A DNA stretch of 18,704 nt, from assembly GCA_002710785.1 (NCBI GenBank), contig PAMC01000014.1:1-18704 (forward strand). The letters run 5' to 3'. The notes under the pieces were generated by a model. That model made no database searches, was not told the origin of the DNA, and saw only the letters and a list, made by a program, of their open reading frames with translations. Shown piece by piece: positions 5,970-13,654 of this stretch; positions within the stretch are counted from its first letter, which is position 1, and each line of letters starts with the position of its first letter. Source of the DNA: a bacterium. GTDB lineage: Bacteria > Patescibacteriota > Minisyncoccia > Phycocordibacterales > UBA918. The position numbers were made by a program, and so were the translations under genes.

Positions 5970-6971
5970 CTACGATGACTCTCCCTTCTCAGCTGCTTCG
6001 AGTTTGGCCAACTTACGCTCAGCCAGTAGCACCAAAAGCGGGTTGGCGAAGAAGATTGACGAGTAGGTACCCGCCAAAACACCGGCCATCAGGATAAGGG
6101 CAAAGGTTTGTGTCACGCTGCCGCCTAAGAGGTAGAGGGCGCTTAAGGCCAGCAAGGTCGTCACCGAGGTGTTAATTGAGCGCAGGATGGTTTGGTCGAC
6201 CGATTCGCCCACCACCGCGGCAAACGGTTTGGTTGGAATGTATTCGATTTGCTCCTCCGGCTGGCCGTATTCGTTTTTGACCATCACTTTTTTCTCTTGG
6301 CGATACCGGATGAGGTTTTCACGCACCCGGTCGAAGACCACGATCGTGTCGTTAACCGAGTAGCCTAAGACGGCCAAAATTGCCATCACAAACAGCACGT
6401 CTACCTCGGCGCCAAGCAGCACACCGAGTACCGCCATCACCGCCGTTGGCACCAGCACGTCGTGAATAAGGGCGAGAATGGTAATACCACCGTACGTCCA
6501 TGAGCCAACGGGCTTGCCGACCCCGCGAAAAGCCCAGGCCACGTAGAGAATAATGATGAGCGCTACCGCACCGAGCGCCCACACAGCCTTGTCGCGCAAC
6601 TCCTGGCCAATGGTTGGACCAATAGAGGTAAAGCGAGTGATCTCCGCTCCGGCGCCCACGCTCGTGAGCACGTCGCCCACCTGCTGTCGCTCTCCGTCAG
6701 TCAGGTCGCGCGTGCGGAGGTTAAAGGCTGGCTGGCCAGCATCGTCGGTCGACTCACGCAACGAGAACGCACCGAGCTCAAGCGGGAGCGCGTTAAGGAC
6801 GGCCTCAACCTCGGTCTTGGCCGGTCGTTCGCTATAGGCAACCTCGGTGAGCGAACCGCCGGTAAAGTCGATACCGAGGCGCAAGCCGAGTCCGAGAACC
6901 AGCGCGAGGCTCACGAACATGACGGCGGCGGCAATGACGAGAAACAGCTTTTTACGTTCGATGATCCACAT
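5970..6971 (-). CDS. secF: Protein translocase subunit SecF
   Basis: Membrane partner of SecD that uses the proton gradient to help pull proteins out of the SecYEG channel. The 333-aa length is normal. The N-terminal membrane helix (LFLVIAAAVMFVSLALVLGL) is followed by LGIDFTGGSLTEV, the family's conserved GIDFTGG motif, then a periplasmic domain, then five helices. The signature VLGYSVNDTIVVFDRVREN is present (residues ~195-213), with LRSINTSVTTLLALSALYLLG after it. An extra charged loop between helices (RYRQEKKVMVKNEYGQPEEQ) is longer than in E. coli. It begins 3 nt after the end of secD. Confidence 0.96.
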   Translation of the reverse strand: MWIIERKKLFLVIAAAVMFVSLALVLGLGLRLGIDFTGGSLTEVAYSERPAKTEVEAVLNALPLELGAFSLRESTDDAGQPAFNLRTRDLTDGERQQVGDVLTSVGAGAEITRFTSIGPTIGQELRDKAVWALGAVALIIILYVAWAFRGVGKPVGSWTYGGITILALIHDVLVPTAVMAVLGVLLGAEVDVLFVMAILAVLGYSVNDTIVVFDRVRENLIRYRQEKKVMVKNEYGQPEEQIEYIPTKPFAAVVGESVDQTILRSINTSVTTLLALSALYLLGGSVTQTFALILMAGVLAGTYSSIFFANPLLVLLAERKLAKLEAAEKGESS

Positions 6972-6974
6972 ACG

Positions 6975-8417
6975 CTATTTTTTAAAACCTGAGTTATAGA
7001 GCCAACCAAAGCGACTGCCTTGATGCGTGAGACTCGGCAATGCAATGAGGAGCGTACGGGTAACCGTGAGCGCAGTGAGCATCGAGAGAATCACCCCAAG
7101 ACCAAACACCAGCGCAAACCCCTTTACAATTGAGGTACCAAACCAGAAGAGAATCACTGCCGAGAGGATGCTGGTGATATTGCCGTCACGAATGGCACTC
7201 CAGGCACGGGCAAATCCATCGCGGGCAGCAGCCCGACTATCTTTGCCCGACCGGTACTCCTCCTTCATGCGCTCAAACACAAGCACATTGGCATCAACCG
7301 CCATACCCAGCGAGAGTACAAACCCGGCCAACCCGGCAGCGGTGAGTACTACCGGCACAAACTGAAAGAGCGCGAGCATGCTCACCACGTAAAAAAGGAG
7401 TGCGACTGCAGCGACCAGCCCCGGCACTCGATACCAAAGCAGCATAAAAGCAATCACGAGACTGAGGCCAATCATACCGGCGCTAATGCCGTGCTCTAAT
7501 ACCTGCGCACCCAGCGTGGCGCCAACAGTTTGTGTGCTTGCGAGCTCAATCGGCAGTGGCAAAGCGCCGAAATTTAAGTTCTCTGCCAGCTCCCGCACCT
7601 CCTCCGCGGTAAAGTTACCAGTGATAATGGCGGTACCTCCAGGAATTGCTTCGTTAATGGTAGGCGCCGAGAGCAGCTCCCCGTCGAGGAAAATGGCGAG
7701 CTGCTCGCCAACATTGTCGCGGGTGATCTGCTCAAAGAGATCGGCCCCTTCATTATTAAAAGTAATAGTGAGGTACGGCGAGGCCTGGAAGCCACCACTA
7801 CCACTGTTGTTTTGCGGCAGCATTGGCTCAGCGCGCTCGAAGAAGCGGCCGGTAAGGTCGGTATCGAGGTATGGGTCGGAAGTAGTGGCGCCGTTAACCC
7901 GTACGTTACTAATTTCGGTGCGTGGCCCGTCCGAGCTCGTTGCTTGATTTTGTGCCTCAAACGATTCGATCGTCTCTTGAATGGCCAACGCCTCTTGGTC
8001 GACCAGCTTAAATTCTAAGAGTGGTGTACGGCCAATCTCAGCCACGGCTGCGGACACGTCGCTTACGCCCGGGAGCTCAACCACCAGACGCTGCACCGGC
8101 TCGTCGGTAACAAAGCTGCTCTCCTCGACGTATACCACCGGCTCTGAAACACCAAAAATATTAACGCGGCGCTCAATAACGTCGCGCAGCACACCCATAA
8201 GCTCATTGACCTCGGCTGGCTGCACATCAGACGTGTCAGCCTCGTACACTAAGTGCGCGCCGCCGGCTAGATCGAGACCTAATTTAAAGGGGTACGTGGC
8301 AGCAGGATTGGTCACGTTTCCGTACACAAACCAACCTAGAGCAACGCCAATGGCTACCACCAGCACAGCGCGAAAGACGCGAATTGCAGCCTGAGTTGAT
8401 GCGGAAGTCTCGGTCAT
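6975..8417 (-). CDS. secD: Protein translocase subunit SecD
   Basis: The 480-aa partner of SecF in the Sec translocon. The N-terminal helix (FRAVLVVAIGVALGWFVYGN) is followed by FKLGLDLAGGAHLVYEAD, the conserved D1 motif. A large extracytoplasmic region comes next, including IERRVNIFGVSEPVV and LVVELPGVSDV (P1 domain), with a Ser/Gly/Asn-rich insert around residues 165-215. The membrane part has LPIELASTQTVGATLG, a run of helices, and the signature GMAVDANVLVFERMKEEYRS (residues ~375-394). The length is shorter than E. coli SecD (about 615 aa) and closer to many other bacterial SecDs. The start ATG at 8417 has no clear Shine-Dalgarno. A gap of only 39 nt separates it from folD. Confidence 0.96.
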   Translation of the reverse strand: MTETSASTQAAIRVFRAVLVVAIGVALGWFVYGNVTNPAATYPFKLGLDLAGGAHLVYEADTSDVQPAEVNELMGVLRDVIERRVNIFGVSEPVVYVEESSFVTDEPVQRLVVELPGVSDVSAAVAEIGRTPLLEFKLVDQEALAIQETIESFEAQNQATSSDGPRTEISNVRVNGATTSDPYLDTDLTGRFFERAEPMLPQNNSGSGGFQASPYLTITFNNEGADLFEQITRDNVGEQLAIFLDGELLSAPTINEAIPGGTAIITGNFTAEEVRELAENLNFGALPLPIELASTQTVGATLGAQVLEHGISAGMIGLSLVIAFMLLWYRVPGLVAAVALLFYVVSMLALFQFVPVVLTAAGLAGFVLSLGMAVDANVLVFERMKEEYRSGKDSRAAARDGFARAWSAIRDGNITSILSAVILFWFGTSIVKGFALVFGLGVILSMLTALTVTRTLLIALPSLTHQGSRFGWLYNSGFKK

Positions 8418-8456
8418 GTCGTGTAGTTATACCATTATGTGTACCCAAACGCACTA

Positions 8457-9257
8457 CTATTTGGCGGCGGCCACTACCACGTTTCGGAGCAAGCACGCCA
8501 CCGTCAATGGACCAATGCCACCTGGCACTGGGGTCATCAGACTCGCTTTTTTTGCACACGCCGGGTCGGCGTCACCTTTGAGCTCTCCCCCATCCTCAGA
8601 AGTCCCGGCATCAAAAATAATTACTCCATCCCTCACCATCTCTGGTGTAACCAGGCCAACCTGGCCAGCGCCCAAAATGAGAATGTCAGCATGCGCAATC
8701 ACCGCAGCCGCCTCAGCGTCGGTAGTATCTTTGGTGACCACACTCACGTGTGCTCCCTGGGTTTGTGCCCAAATTGCGGCTGGCTTGCCAACCAGTCGCC
8801 CCTGCCCAATTACCACCACTTGCTGTGTGGCTAAGAGCACATCGTGCGCCTGACACATAGCAGCAATGGCGGCGACTACCGGATTAATCGTGGTAACGCT
8901 GGTGCCGTCGTAGTGCATACCGTCAACGTCGTACGCAACCGGAATGGCGTTTATGACCGTGGTAGTGTCGATGTGTGTGGGGAGCGGCAGCTGCACAATA
9001 ATACCGTCGGTTTGCATTTGTGCTTGGGTCACCGTGGTGATCATCTCCTCAGTGGTAATGCTCTCGGGAACCTCAATGACGTTGACCTGAACCCCCACCG
9101 CTGCGGCCTTGCGCTTTTTAAGCGCCAGGTACTGCTGGGTTGGCTTATCGGGCGCACAGGTAAAAATGGTGAGGTGGGGTGCCACCTCCCGAGTTGCTAC
9201 GTCCGCTTTGATCTTCGCGTAGACCTCCTCAGCCAGCGCTCGTCCGTCGATTAACAT
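8457..9257 (-). CDS. folD: Bifunctional methylene-THF dehydrogenase / methenyl-THF cyclohydrolase
   Basis: Cytoplasmic enzyme interconverting 5,10-methylene-THF, 5,10-methenyl-THF and 10-formyl-THF. At 266 aa it is slightly short for the family (about 285). Visible motifs: QQYLALKKRKAAAVG, with the catalytic Tyr and Lys spaced YxxxK; DGIIVQLPLP; KPAAIWA within VVVIGQGRLVGKPAA, the NADP-binding turn; and TPVPGGIGPLTVA near the C-terminus. The YDVDGMHYDG region lacks the usual 'K.vDG.h..n.G.l' wording but keeps the DVDG core. It sits mid-array between an unknown gene and secD; Sec and folate genes have no shared pathway, so this is transcriptional rather than functional grouping. Confidence 0.95.
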   Translation of the reverse strand: MLIDGRALAEEVYAKIKADVATREVAPHLTIFTCAPDKPTQQYLALKKRKAAAVGVQVNVIEVPESITTEEMITTVTQAQMQTDGIIVQLPLPTHIDTTTVINAIPVAYDVDGMHYDGTSVTTINPVVAAIAAMCQAHDVLLATQQVVVIGQGRLVGKPAAIWAQTQGAHVSVVTKDTTDAEAAAVIAHADILILGAGQVGLVTPEMVRDGVIIFDAGTSEDGGELKGDADPACAKKASLMTPVPGGIGPLTVACLLRNVVVAAAK

Positions 9258-9283
9258 GGGCGGCAGTATAACAAATAATCAGC

Positions 9284-9652
9284 TCATTGCAGCCGCACAC
9301 CTAGATTATTTCTCTGTAGGCGAATAAAGACCTCACCTAGAATAGTGTTATTCTTGTATACATCCGCCAGCTTAACGAGTACATCTTCGATTGATAGCTC
9401 GTTCTGGTCGCCAACTTTTCTATATGCTACTGCAAGGAGGTTGATTACCTGCGCTTGAAATGGATCTTGTCTGTTGTTTTTTGTTAGTGATTCCAACTGG
9501 TCGGCAACGCAACGATAGGGGTTAACGGCTAATGACTCGACCGTATCATTTTCTGCCTCACTTATAACAGTGAGTACATTAATAACAATGTTTTCGATAG
9601 TCCTCTCGTTTTTAATAGCCTCCTCTGTACGCCTGTTTGGTGTCGACTCCAT
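9284..9652 (-). CDS. Uncharacterised helical cytoplasmic protein
   Basis: No family recognised. The ATG at 9652 (MESTPNRRTEEAIKNER) is chosen because it lies 2 nt after the stop of the epimerase gene; an in-frame Met 15 codons upstream would overlap that gene. The 122-aa protein has no signal peptide or membrane segment, is rich in Glu, Asn, Val and Leu, and reads as mostly helical: NIVINVLTVISEAENDTV, FQAQVINLLAVAYRKVG, LSIEDVLVKLADVYKN. There are no cysteines beyond one (YRCVAD) and no metal or nucleotide motifs. Base composition is less GC-rich than its neighbours, which may point to a later arrival in the array. Confidence 0.7.
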   Translation of the reverse strand: MESTPNRRTEEAIKNERTIENIVINVLTVISEAENDTVESLAVNPYRCVADQLESLTKNNRQDPFQAQVINLLAVAYRKVGDQNELSIEDVLVKLADVYKNNTILGEVFIRLQRNNLGVRLQ

Positions 9653-9654
9653 AT

Positions 9655-10737
9655 TTAAGAAGTGGGTTTTGGTCGTCTTTGATCTTCCGGCACCCAATCG
9701 CTGTAGCGTCCGTCGGTGTAGCGAAAGGCATCTTTGCTGCTGTATTTACACGTGTACACGGTAGCGAGCTTCTCACCACTCATGACAATTGGGTAGCTGT
9801 AAAAGCGCCAGCTGCCAGGGCAAGTTGGGATCTTGCCACGAGTGGCGTGCCAGAAAAAGGCAAAGGCCGTCCGCGCCATCCACGGTTGAATGGGAATGAC
9901 CTTCTTCCCCACTGCCTCGGCCATGTCAGGAGCATAAACCGGCTCGCTCACCGGGGTAATATTGAACACATTGTACTCCCACGGCATATTTTCGAAGGTA
10001 AACTGTATCACCAGGTCGTTCACATCATCTTCGTGAATAAACTGCCGGACCCAGCCTTTGGTGGCGGGTACGTATGAGGTTAGGAGGGTGATAATGCGGT
10101 TTACAAAGCCTTTCTCAAGGTTGCCCTGCAGCGCCGACTGCAGTCCAAAGCGAATGCGCATAAATCGCCCGCGGGGGCCAGTAATGGCCGCTGGGCGTAC
10201 GACCGTTACTTGCGGTACCCGCCTCCCCTCTTTCTTAACCTGGTCGTACGAGGCCCTGAGGTGCTCTTCGGTCACCTTTTTCTCGTGTGCGTAGATGTAA
10301 TCATCGTCGCGAAAGCCCTCGTCTTCGGTAAAGAGGTGCTCGAAACGGTTGTCCTTACGGGCCGAGTACGACGACGCGGTCGAGAAGTAGATGAGCTTGT
10401 CGACCGACGGTTGAGTAAAGGCAAAATCGAAGACTTTATCGGAGCCGTCGACGTTCCAACGCCATTGCTCATCGGCCTCACCGTACATAGCCCGAATTTG
10501 CCACGCGGTATGAATGACCACGTCGGGCTCGTACTTTGCCACCTCCTCCTGCCAGCCGTCGTCGGCCATGTTGTGGTGGATGTAGGTCACCTTTGGTAGC
10601 TTAGCGCTATACTCAGTCTGCGGCTCCTTGTCGAGCGCGATAATCTGCCGCACATCGTCGCGCCTACCAAACTGCTCACAGAGCATTTCACCCACGTAGC
10701 CAGCACCACCGGTGATAAATATTGTCTTTTGTTCCAT
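9655..10737 (-). CDS. NAD-dependent epimerase/dehydratase (extended SDR)
   Basis: A 360-aa extended short-chain dehydrogenase, the family of sugar-nucleotide epimerases, dehydratases and reductases. The Rossmann start is IFITGGAGYVGEMLCEQFG (GxxGxxG). LIYFSTASSYSARKDN supplies the catalytic Ser/Thr region, and DDDYIYAHEKKVTEEHL the YxxxK pair (Tyr and Lys four apart). VVRPAAITGPRG is the family's substrate-side motif. The C-terminus, with FRYTDGRYSDWVPEDQ, is not specific. The substrate is unknown; the neighbouring sugar-phosphate transferase and the GT4 across the spacer suggest a nucleotide-sugar for a surface glycan, but some SDRs of this look act on other substrates. Confidence 0.88.
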   Translation of the reverse strand: MEQKTIFITGGAGYVGEMLCEQFGRRDDVRQIIALDKEPQTEYSAKLPKVTYIHHNMADDGWQEEVAKYEPDVVIHTAWQIRAMYGEADEQWRWNVDGSDKVFDFAFTQPSVDKLIYFSTASSYSARKDNRFEHLFTEDEGFRDDDYIYAHEKKVTEEHLRASYDQVKKEGRRVPQVTVVRPAAITGPRGRFMRIRFGLQSALQGNLEKGFVNRIITLLTSYVPATKGWVRQFIHEDDVNDLVIQFTFENMPWEYNVFNITPVSEPVYAPDMAEAVGKKVIPIQPWMARTAFAFFWHATRGKIPTCPGSWRFYSYPIVMSGEKLATVYTCKYSSKDAFRYTDGRYSDWVPEDQRRPKPTS

Positions 10738-10775
10738 AGTTAGTTGTTGTAACTGCAGCAGTGTAGCACAGGTTG

Positions 10776-12164
10776 CTACAACTTAACCTTGATGCCAAAG
10801 CGACTGATGAGTGTTTTGAAGGTCTTGATGACAATCGCCAAATCGAGCCACAGCGAACGGTTTTTAACGTAGTAGAGGTCGTAGGCGAGGCGCACGCGCG
10901 ACTCCTCAATCGACTGCGGACTAATGTTAGTGCCCATGTAGTGTTGGTTGGTTTGCGCCCAGCCAGAAATGCCCGGCTTCACGAAATTGCGAATATTATA
11001 GTACGGAATCTCCTCGGCTAGACGAGCGCCGAGGCCAGCAATGTCATTGCGCGGGCCAATCAGAGACATTTCACCTTTTAAGACATTCCACACTTGGGGG
11101 TACTCATCGAGACTGGTCTTGCGCAGGAAGGCGCCCACCCTAGTAATTTGGTTGCCCTTCGCTGCATCTTCGTTGGTCCAGGTGCCAGACGCCGCATCGT
11201 TGGTGGTCATGGTCTGCAGCTTTAAGACCTGCATCGGGTGGTTAAACCGGCCAATACGGTCTTGGGTCATAAATAGCGCGTCACCCTTGCCCTCAATCTT
11301 TTTAGCTAGCCAAATAAACGGCAGCAGTATGAGCAGCACCGCACCTAAGATTACACTCAGCACAATGTCGACGGTGCGCTTAAAAAAGTCGTAGACCAAG
11401 CTCTTGCTCTGTGAGACATGGGCAATAAACCAGTCGTAGCGTAGCGCCGAGAGCGGAATGCGGTCGAAGGTGTCTTCGTAGACTTTGTAGAAGTCGAGGA
11501 AGGTAAACTGAAATTTTAAGAAGGCCAAATCAAACAGCGCGGGGAGCACTTTTTCGATATGGGCGCTGCGCGGGTTGGCCACAATAATCGACACATTCTC
11601 CTCGTTAATGAGGCTCACCAACTTACTCTCGAAGTCGGGCGTTGCCTCAGCGGCCGAGTCGTCAATAATGCGCACGAAGGTGTAGTCGTACCGGTCGTTG
11701 TTGTTAATTTCGTCGACAAGCTCAATCGCCTCAGGGCCGGACGCAAGCAAAATGGCTCGGTGGCTGGTTTTCGGTGAGAAGTAGTTAAAGAGCCACAAGC
11801 GCCACGCCGCCACAAGCACAATGGAGACGCCAAGGTAAATGACAAGGTTAGTCTTTGGCGCAATACCAAACGGGATAATCATAAACACCAGGGCCGCAAT
11901 GAGGATGTTGACGATCTGGGTGTTTACAATCCGGCTGAGGAGCAAGCTCTTGAGGTACGTGGTGTGCTTGTCGTAGAGGCCAGCGCTGTAGAAAATAAAG
12001 AGCCAGATGGCAGTCAGCCATAGCCAGGGCTCGAGGTGCTCCACCACTCGCACGGTGCTTGGCCACTCGAGGTAGCGCACCAAAAGCGTGAGCCACATAG
12101 CGGTCACAAAACAGACGATATCGCCGGCAATCAGAATCAGTAGTTCTCGTGCACGTTCACCCAT
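10776..12164 (-). CDS. Polyprenyl-phosphate sugar-1-phosphate transferase (WbaP/WcaJ type)
   Basis: Membrane enzyme that starts a surface polysaccharide by moving a hexose-1-phosphate from a nucleotide sugar onto undecaprenyl phosphate. The 462-aa protein has four N-terminal helices (about residues 8-110), a central Rossmann-like CoA-binding-type domain (AILLASGPEAIELVDEIN), and a C-terminal bacterial sugar transferase domain. This begins FFKRTVDIVLSVILGAVLLI and contains MTQDRIGRFNHPMQVLKLQT, LRKTSLDEYPQVWNVLKGEM, SLIGPRNDIAG and VKPGISGWAQTNQHY. The DE in SLDEYPQ and the PR in IGPR are the active-site residues known for this family. The sugar is not readable. It is the first gene of the eight-gene minus-strand array. 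Confidence 0.95.
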   Translation of the reverse strand: MGERARELLILIAGDIVCFVTAMWLTLLVRYLEWPSTVRVVEHLEPWLWLTAIWLFIFYSAGLYDKHTTYLKSLLLSRIVNTQIVNILIAALVFMIIPFGIAPKTNLVIYLGVSIVLVAAWRLWLFNYFSPKTSHRAILLASGPEAIELVDEINNNDRYDYTFVRIIDDSAAEATPDFESKLVSLINEENVSIIVANPRSAHIEKVLPALFDLAFLKFQFTFLDFYKVYEDTFDRIPLSALRYDWFIAHVSQSKSLVYDFFKRTVDIVLSVILGAVLLILLPFIWLAKKIEGKGDALFMTQDRIGRFNHPMQVLKLQTMTTNDAASGTWTNEDAAKGNQITRVGAFLRKTSLDEYPQVWNVLKGEMSLIGPRNDIAGLGARLAEEIPYYNIRNFVKPGISGWAQTNQHYMGTNISPQSIEESRVRLAYDLYYVKNRSLWLDLAIVIKTFKTLISRFGIKVKL

Positions 12165-12187
12165 AGCGGCTTGGTCTTAGTATCTAA

Positions 12188-12215
12188 ATCCTACCGGAGT
12201 AAGGCGAAACTGCAA
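12188..12215 (-). promoter_or_regulatory. Candidate promoter of the eight-gene minus-strand array
   Basis: On the minus strand TTGCAG (12210-12215) and TAGGAT (12188-12193) are 16 bp apart, about 24 nt before the ATG at 12164. Both boxes are partial matches to the sigma-70 consensus. No other better pair was seen in the gap. Confidence 0.4.
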
Positions 12216-12329
12216 GCAATTTGCTATGGTTATTAAATGAAACAACGAGCGAATGCGACTATGTTGAATTTCACCACAAGGGCATTTCCGTTTTTATGTT
12301 CGGTCACCACCTCATTAAAAACTAGGTCA

Positions 12330-12369
12330 GTTCCGAATTCGTTCCTGCACTAGAACGAATTCCTGGAAC
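12330..12369. repeat. Near-perfect hairpin in the spacer before the GT4 gene
   Basis: GTTCC-GAATTCGTTC (12330-12344) faces GAACGAATTC-ct-GGAAC (12353-12369), giving 15 base pairs with a 2-nt bulge and an 8-nt loop. No T-tract follows on either strand, so it is not a good terminator. It is one of several strong hairpins in the gene-free parts of this window. Confidence 0.75.
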
Positions 12370-12392
12370 AAGTAATACCAAATTACTGATTT

Positions 12393-12506
12393 ATGAATAC
12401 CGCAAAGAAAAAAATCTTGTTTTTAATTACCAAGAGTAACTGTGGGGTAAAACTGTCTGGGAGACAGTTTTACGAATTCTGCCCCAGCGCCGCCAATTCA
12501 TCTTAG
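12393..12506 (+). pseudogene. Truncated second copy of the GT4 gene start, interrupted by a hairpin
   Basis: A 37-codon frame whose first 16 residues, MNTAKKKILFLITKSN, nearly repeat the start of the next gene (METQTKKKILFLITKSN). Many of the codons differ by synonymous changes, so the copy is old. At the point where the intact gene reads NWGGAQ, the copy is interrupted by a 12-bp perfect hairpin (12447-12473, GTAAAACTGTCT with its complement around GGG), then rejoins wording like the intact gene (AGCGCCGCCAA) before a TAG 2 nt ahead of the GT4 ATG. It is read as a remnant of a deleted paralogue. A small leader peptide ahead of the GT4 gene is possible but less likely, because the homology is to the coding start. 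Confidence 0.65.
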
Positions 12507-12508
12507 CT

Positions 12509-13654
12509 ATGGAAACCCAAACCAAAAAGAAAATACTATTTCTTATCACCAAGAGTAACTGGGGCGGCGCCCAACGCTACGTGTACGACCTCGCGACCAA
12601 CCTGCCCACTGCACGGTACGAACCGGTGGTGGCTCTTGGCGGCGACGGTCCACTCCGACACAAATTGGTCACTGCTGGAGTACGCGTCATTACTATTCCC
12701 CACCTGGAGCGCGACATCTCCTTACGTAAAGAGCTCTTGGCCAGCTGGTCGATCGCCCACCTCATCCGCGGCGAAGACCCCGACGTGCTCCATGTTAACA
12801 GCTCAAAAGCCGGAGCGATTGGTGCCTTTTTAGGCCGTATATTGGGAGTACCTCGCGTTATCTTTACCGCCCACGGTTGGGCGTTTAACGAGGATCGTTC
12901 GTTTATCCAGCGATTCGTCTTTAAGGTTGCGCACTGGCTCACGGTGCTACTCGCCCACCACACCATCTGCGTCTCCCACGCGCTTAAGTCGCAGCTTCGC
13001 TGGCCAGGCGCGCAACGCAAAATGAGTGTGACGCATCTTGGCCGAGAAGCGACAGCTCTTTTTGACCGAGCACACGCCCGAGCTCTACTCGCTGAGCACA
13101 ATCCTCAACTAGAACCATACCTCAGCGATCCGTGGCTGATCTCAATCGGTGAGCTGCATCCCGTGAAGCAACACGACGTGGCGATTGAAGCAGTCGCTAA
13201 CCTCCTGCCTGAGCATCCAAACCTAAGGTACCTCATCATTGGCGACGGACAACTGCGCGACGAGCTGACTTCTTTCATTAGCAAGGAAGCGCTCGGTGAG
13301 CATGTGTTTTTGCTCGGCCAGATCGACGAAGCAGCCCAGTACCTCAAAGCGGCCGATGTATTCGTGTTACCTTCACGCTCTGAGGCGCTCGGGTACGTCG
13401 CGCTCGAGGCCGCCCAAGCCGGCATCGCTACCGTGGCGAGTAACGTTGGTGGTATACCCGAGGTGGTCGTCAACGACGTAACGGGGACGTTGGTGCCAAG
13501 CGGCGACAGTACCGCGCTCAGCGCTGCTATTGAGCATTACCTGAGGCAACCCAAACTGTCTCAGAAACACGCTGCTGCTGCCCGAGAACACGCCGCCAGC
13601 TTCTCAATTGAGGCAATGGTACGGCGCACCACCGCGTACTACGCTCAGACCTAA
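12509..13654 (+). CDS. Glycosyltransferase family 4 (GT-B fold)
   Basis: A 381-aa retaining glycosyltransferase of the GT4 type, transferring a sugar from a nucleotide sugar to a glycan or lipid acceptor at the cytoplasmic side. The N-terminal domain begins KKKILFLITKSNWGGAQRYV, with the glycine-rich acceptor-side loop, and has PDVLHVNSSKAGAIGAFLGR. The C-terminal domain has LISIGELHPVKQHDVAIEAV, YLIIGDGQLRDEL, and the EX7E motif in LPSRSEALGYVALEAAQAG, then VASNVGGIPEVV. All the usual landmarks are present and the length is normal. It is divergent from the sugar-phosphate transferase, so the two may serve the same surface glycan. Its stop overlaps the rodA stop by 4 nt, tail to tail. Confidence 0.93.
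   Translation: METQTKKKILFLITKSNWGGAQRYVYDLATNLPTARYEPVVALGGDGPLRHKLVTAGVRVITIPHLERDISLRKELLASWSIAHLIRGEDPDVLHVNSSKAGAIGAFLGRILGVPRVIFTAHGWAFNEDRSFIQRFVFKVAHWLTVLLAHHTICVSHALKSQLRWPGAQRKMSVTHLGREATALFDRAHARALLAEHNPQLEPYLSDPWLISIGELHPVKQHDVAIEAVANLLPEHPNLRYLIIGDGQLRDELTSFISKEALGEHVFLLGQIDEAAQYLKAADVFVLPSRSEALGYVALEAAQAGIATVASNVGGIPEVVVNDVTGTLVPSGDSTALSAAIEHYLRQPKLSQKHAAAAREHAASFSIEAMVRRTTAYYAQT

Noticed and set aside
12393..12506. Leader peptide with classical attenuation
   Set aside because: The hairpin has no T-tract, no regulatory codon run is present, and the frame is plainly homologous to the GT4 start.
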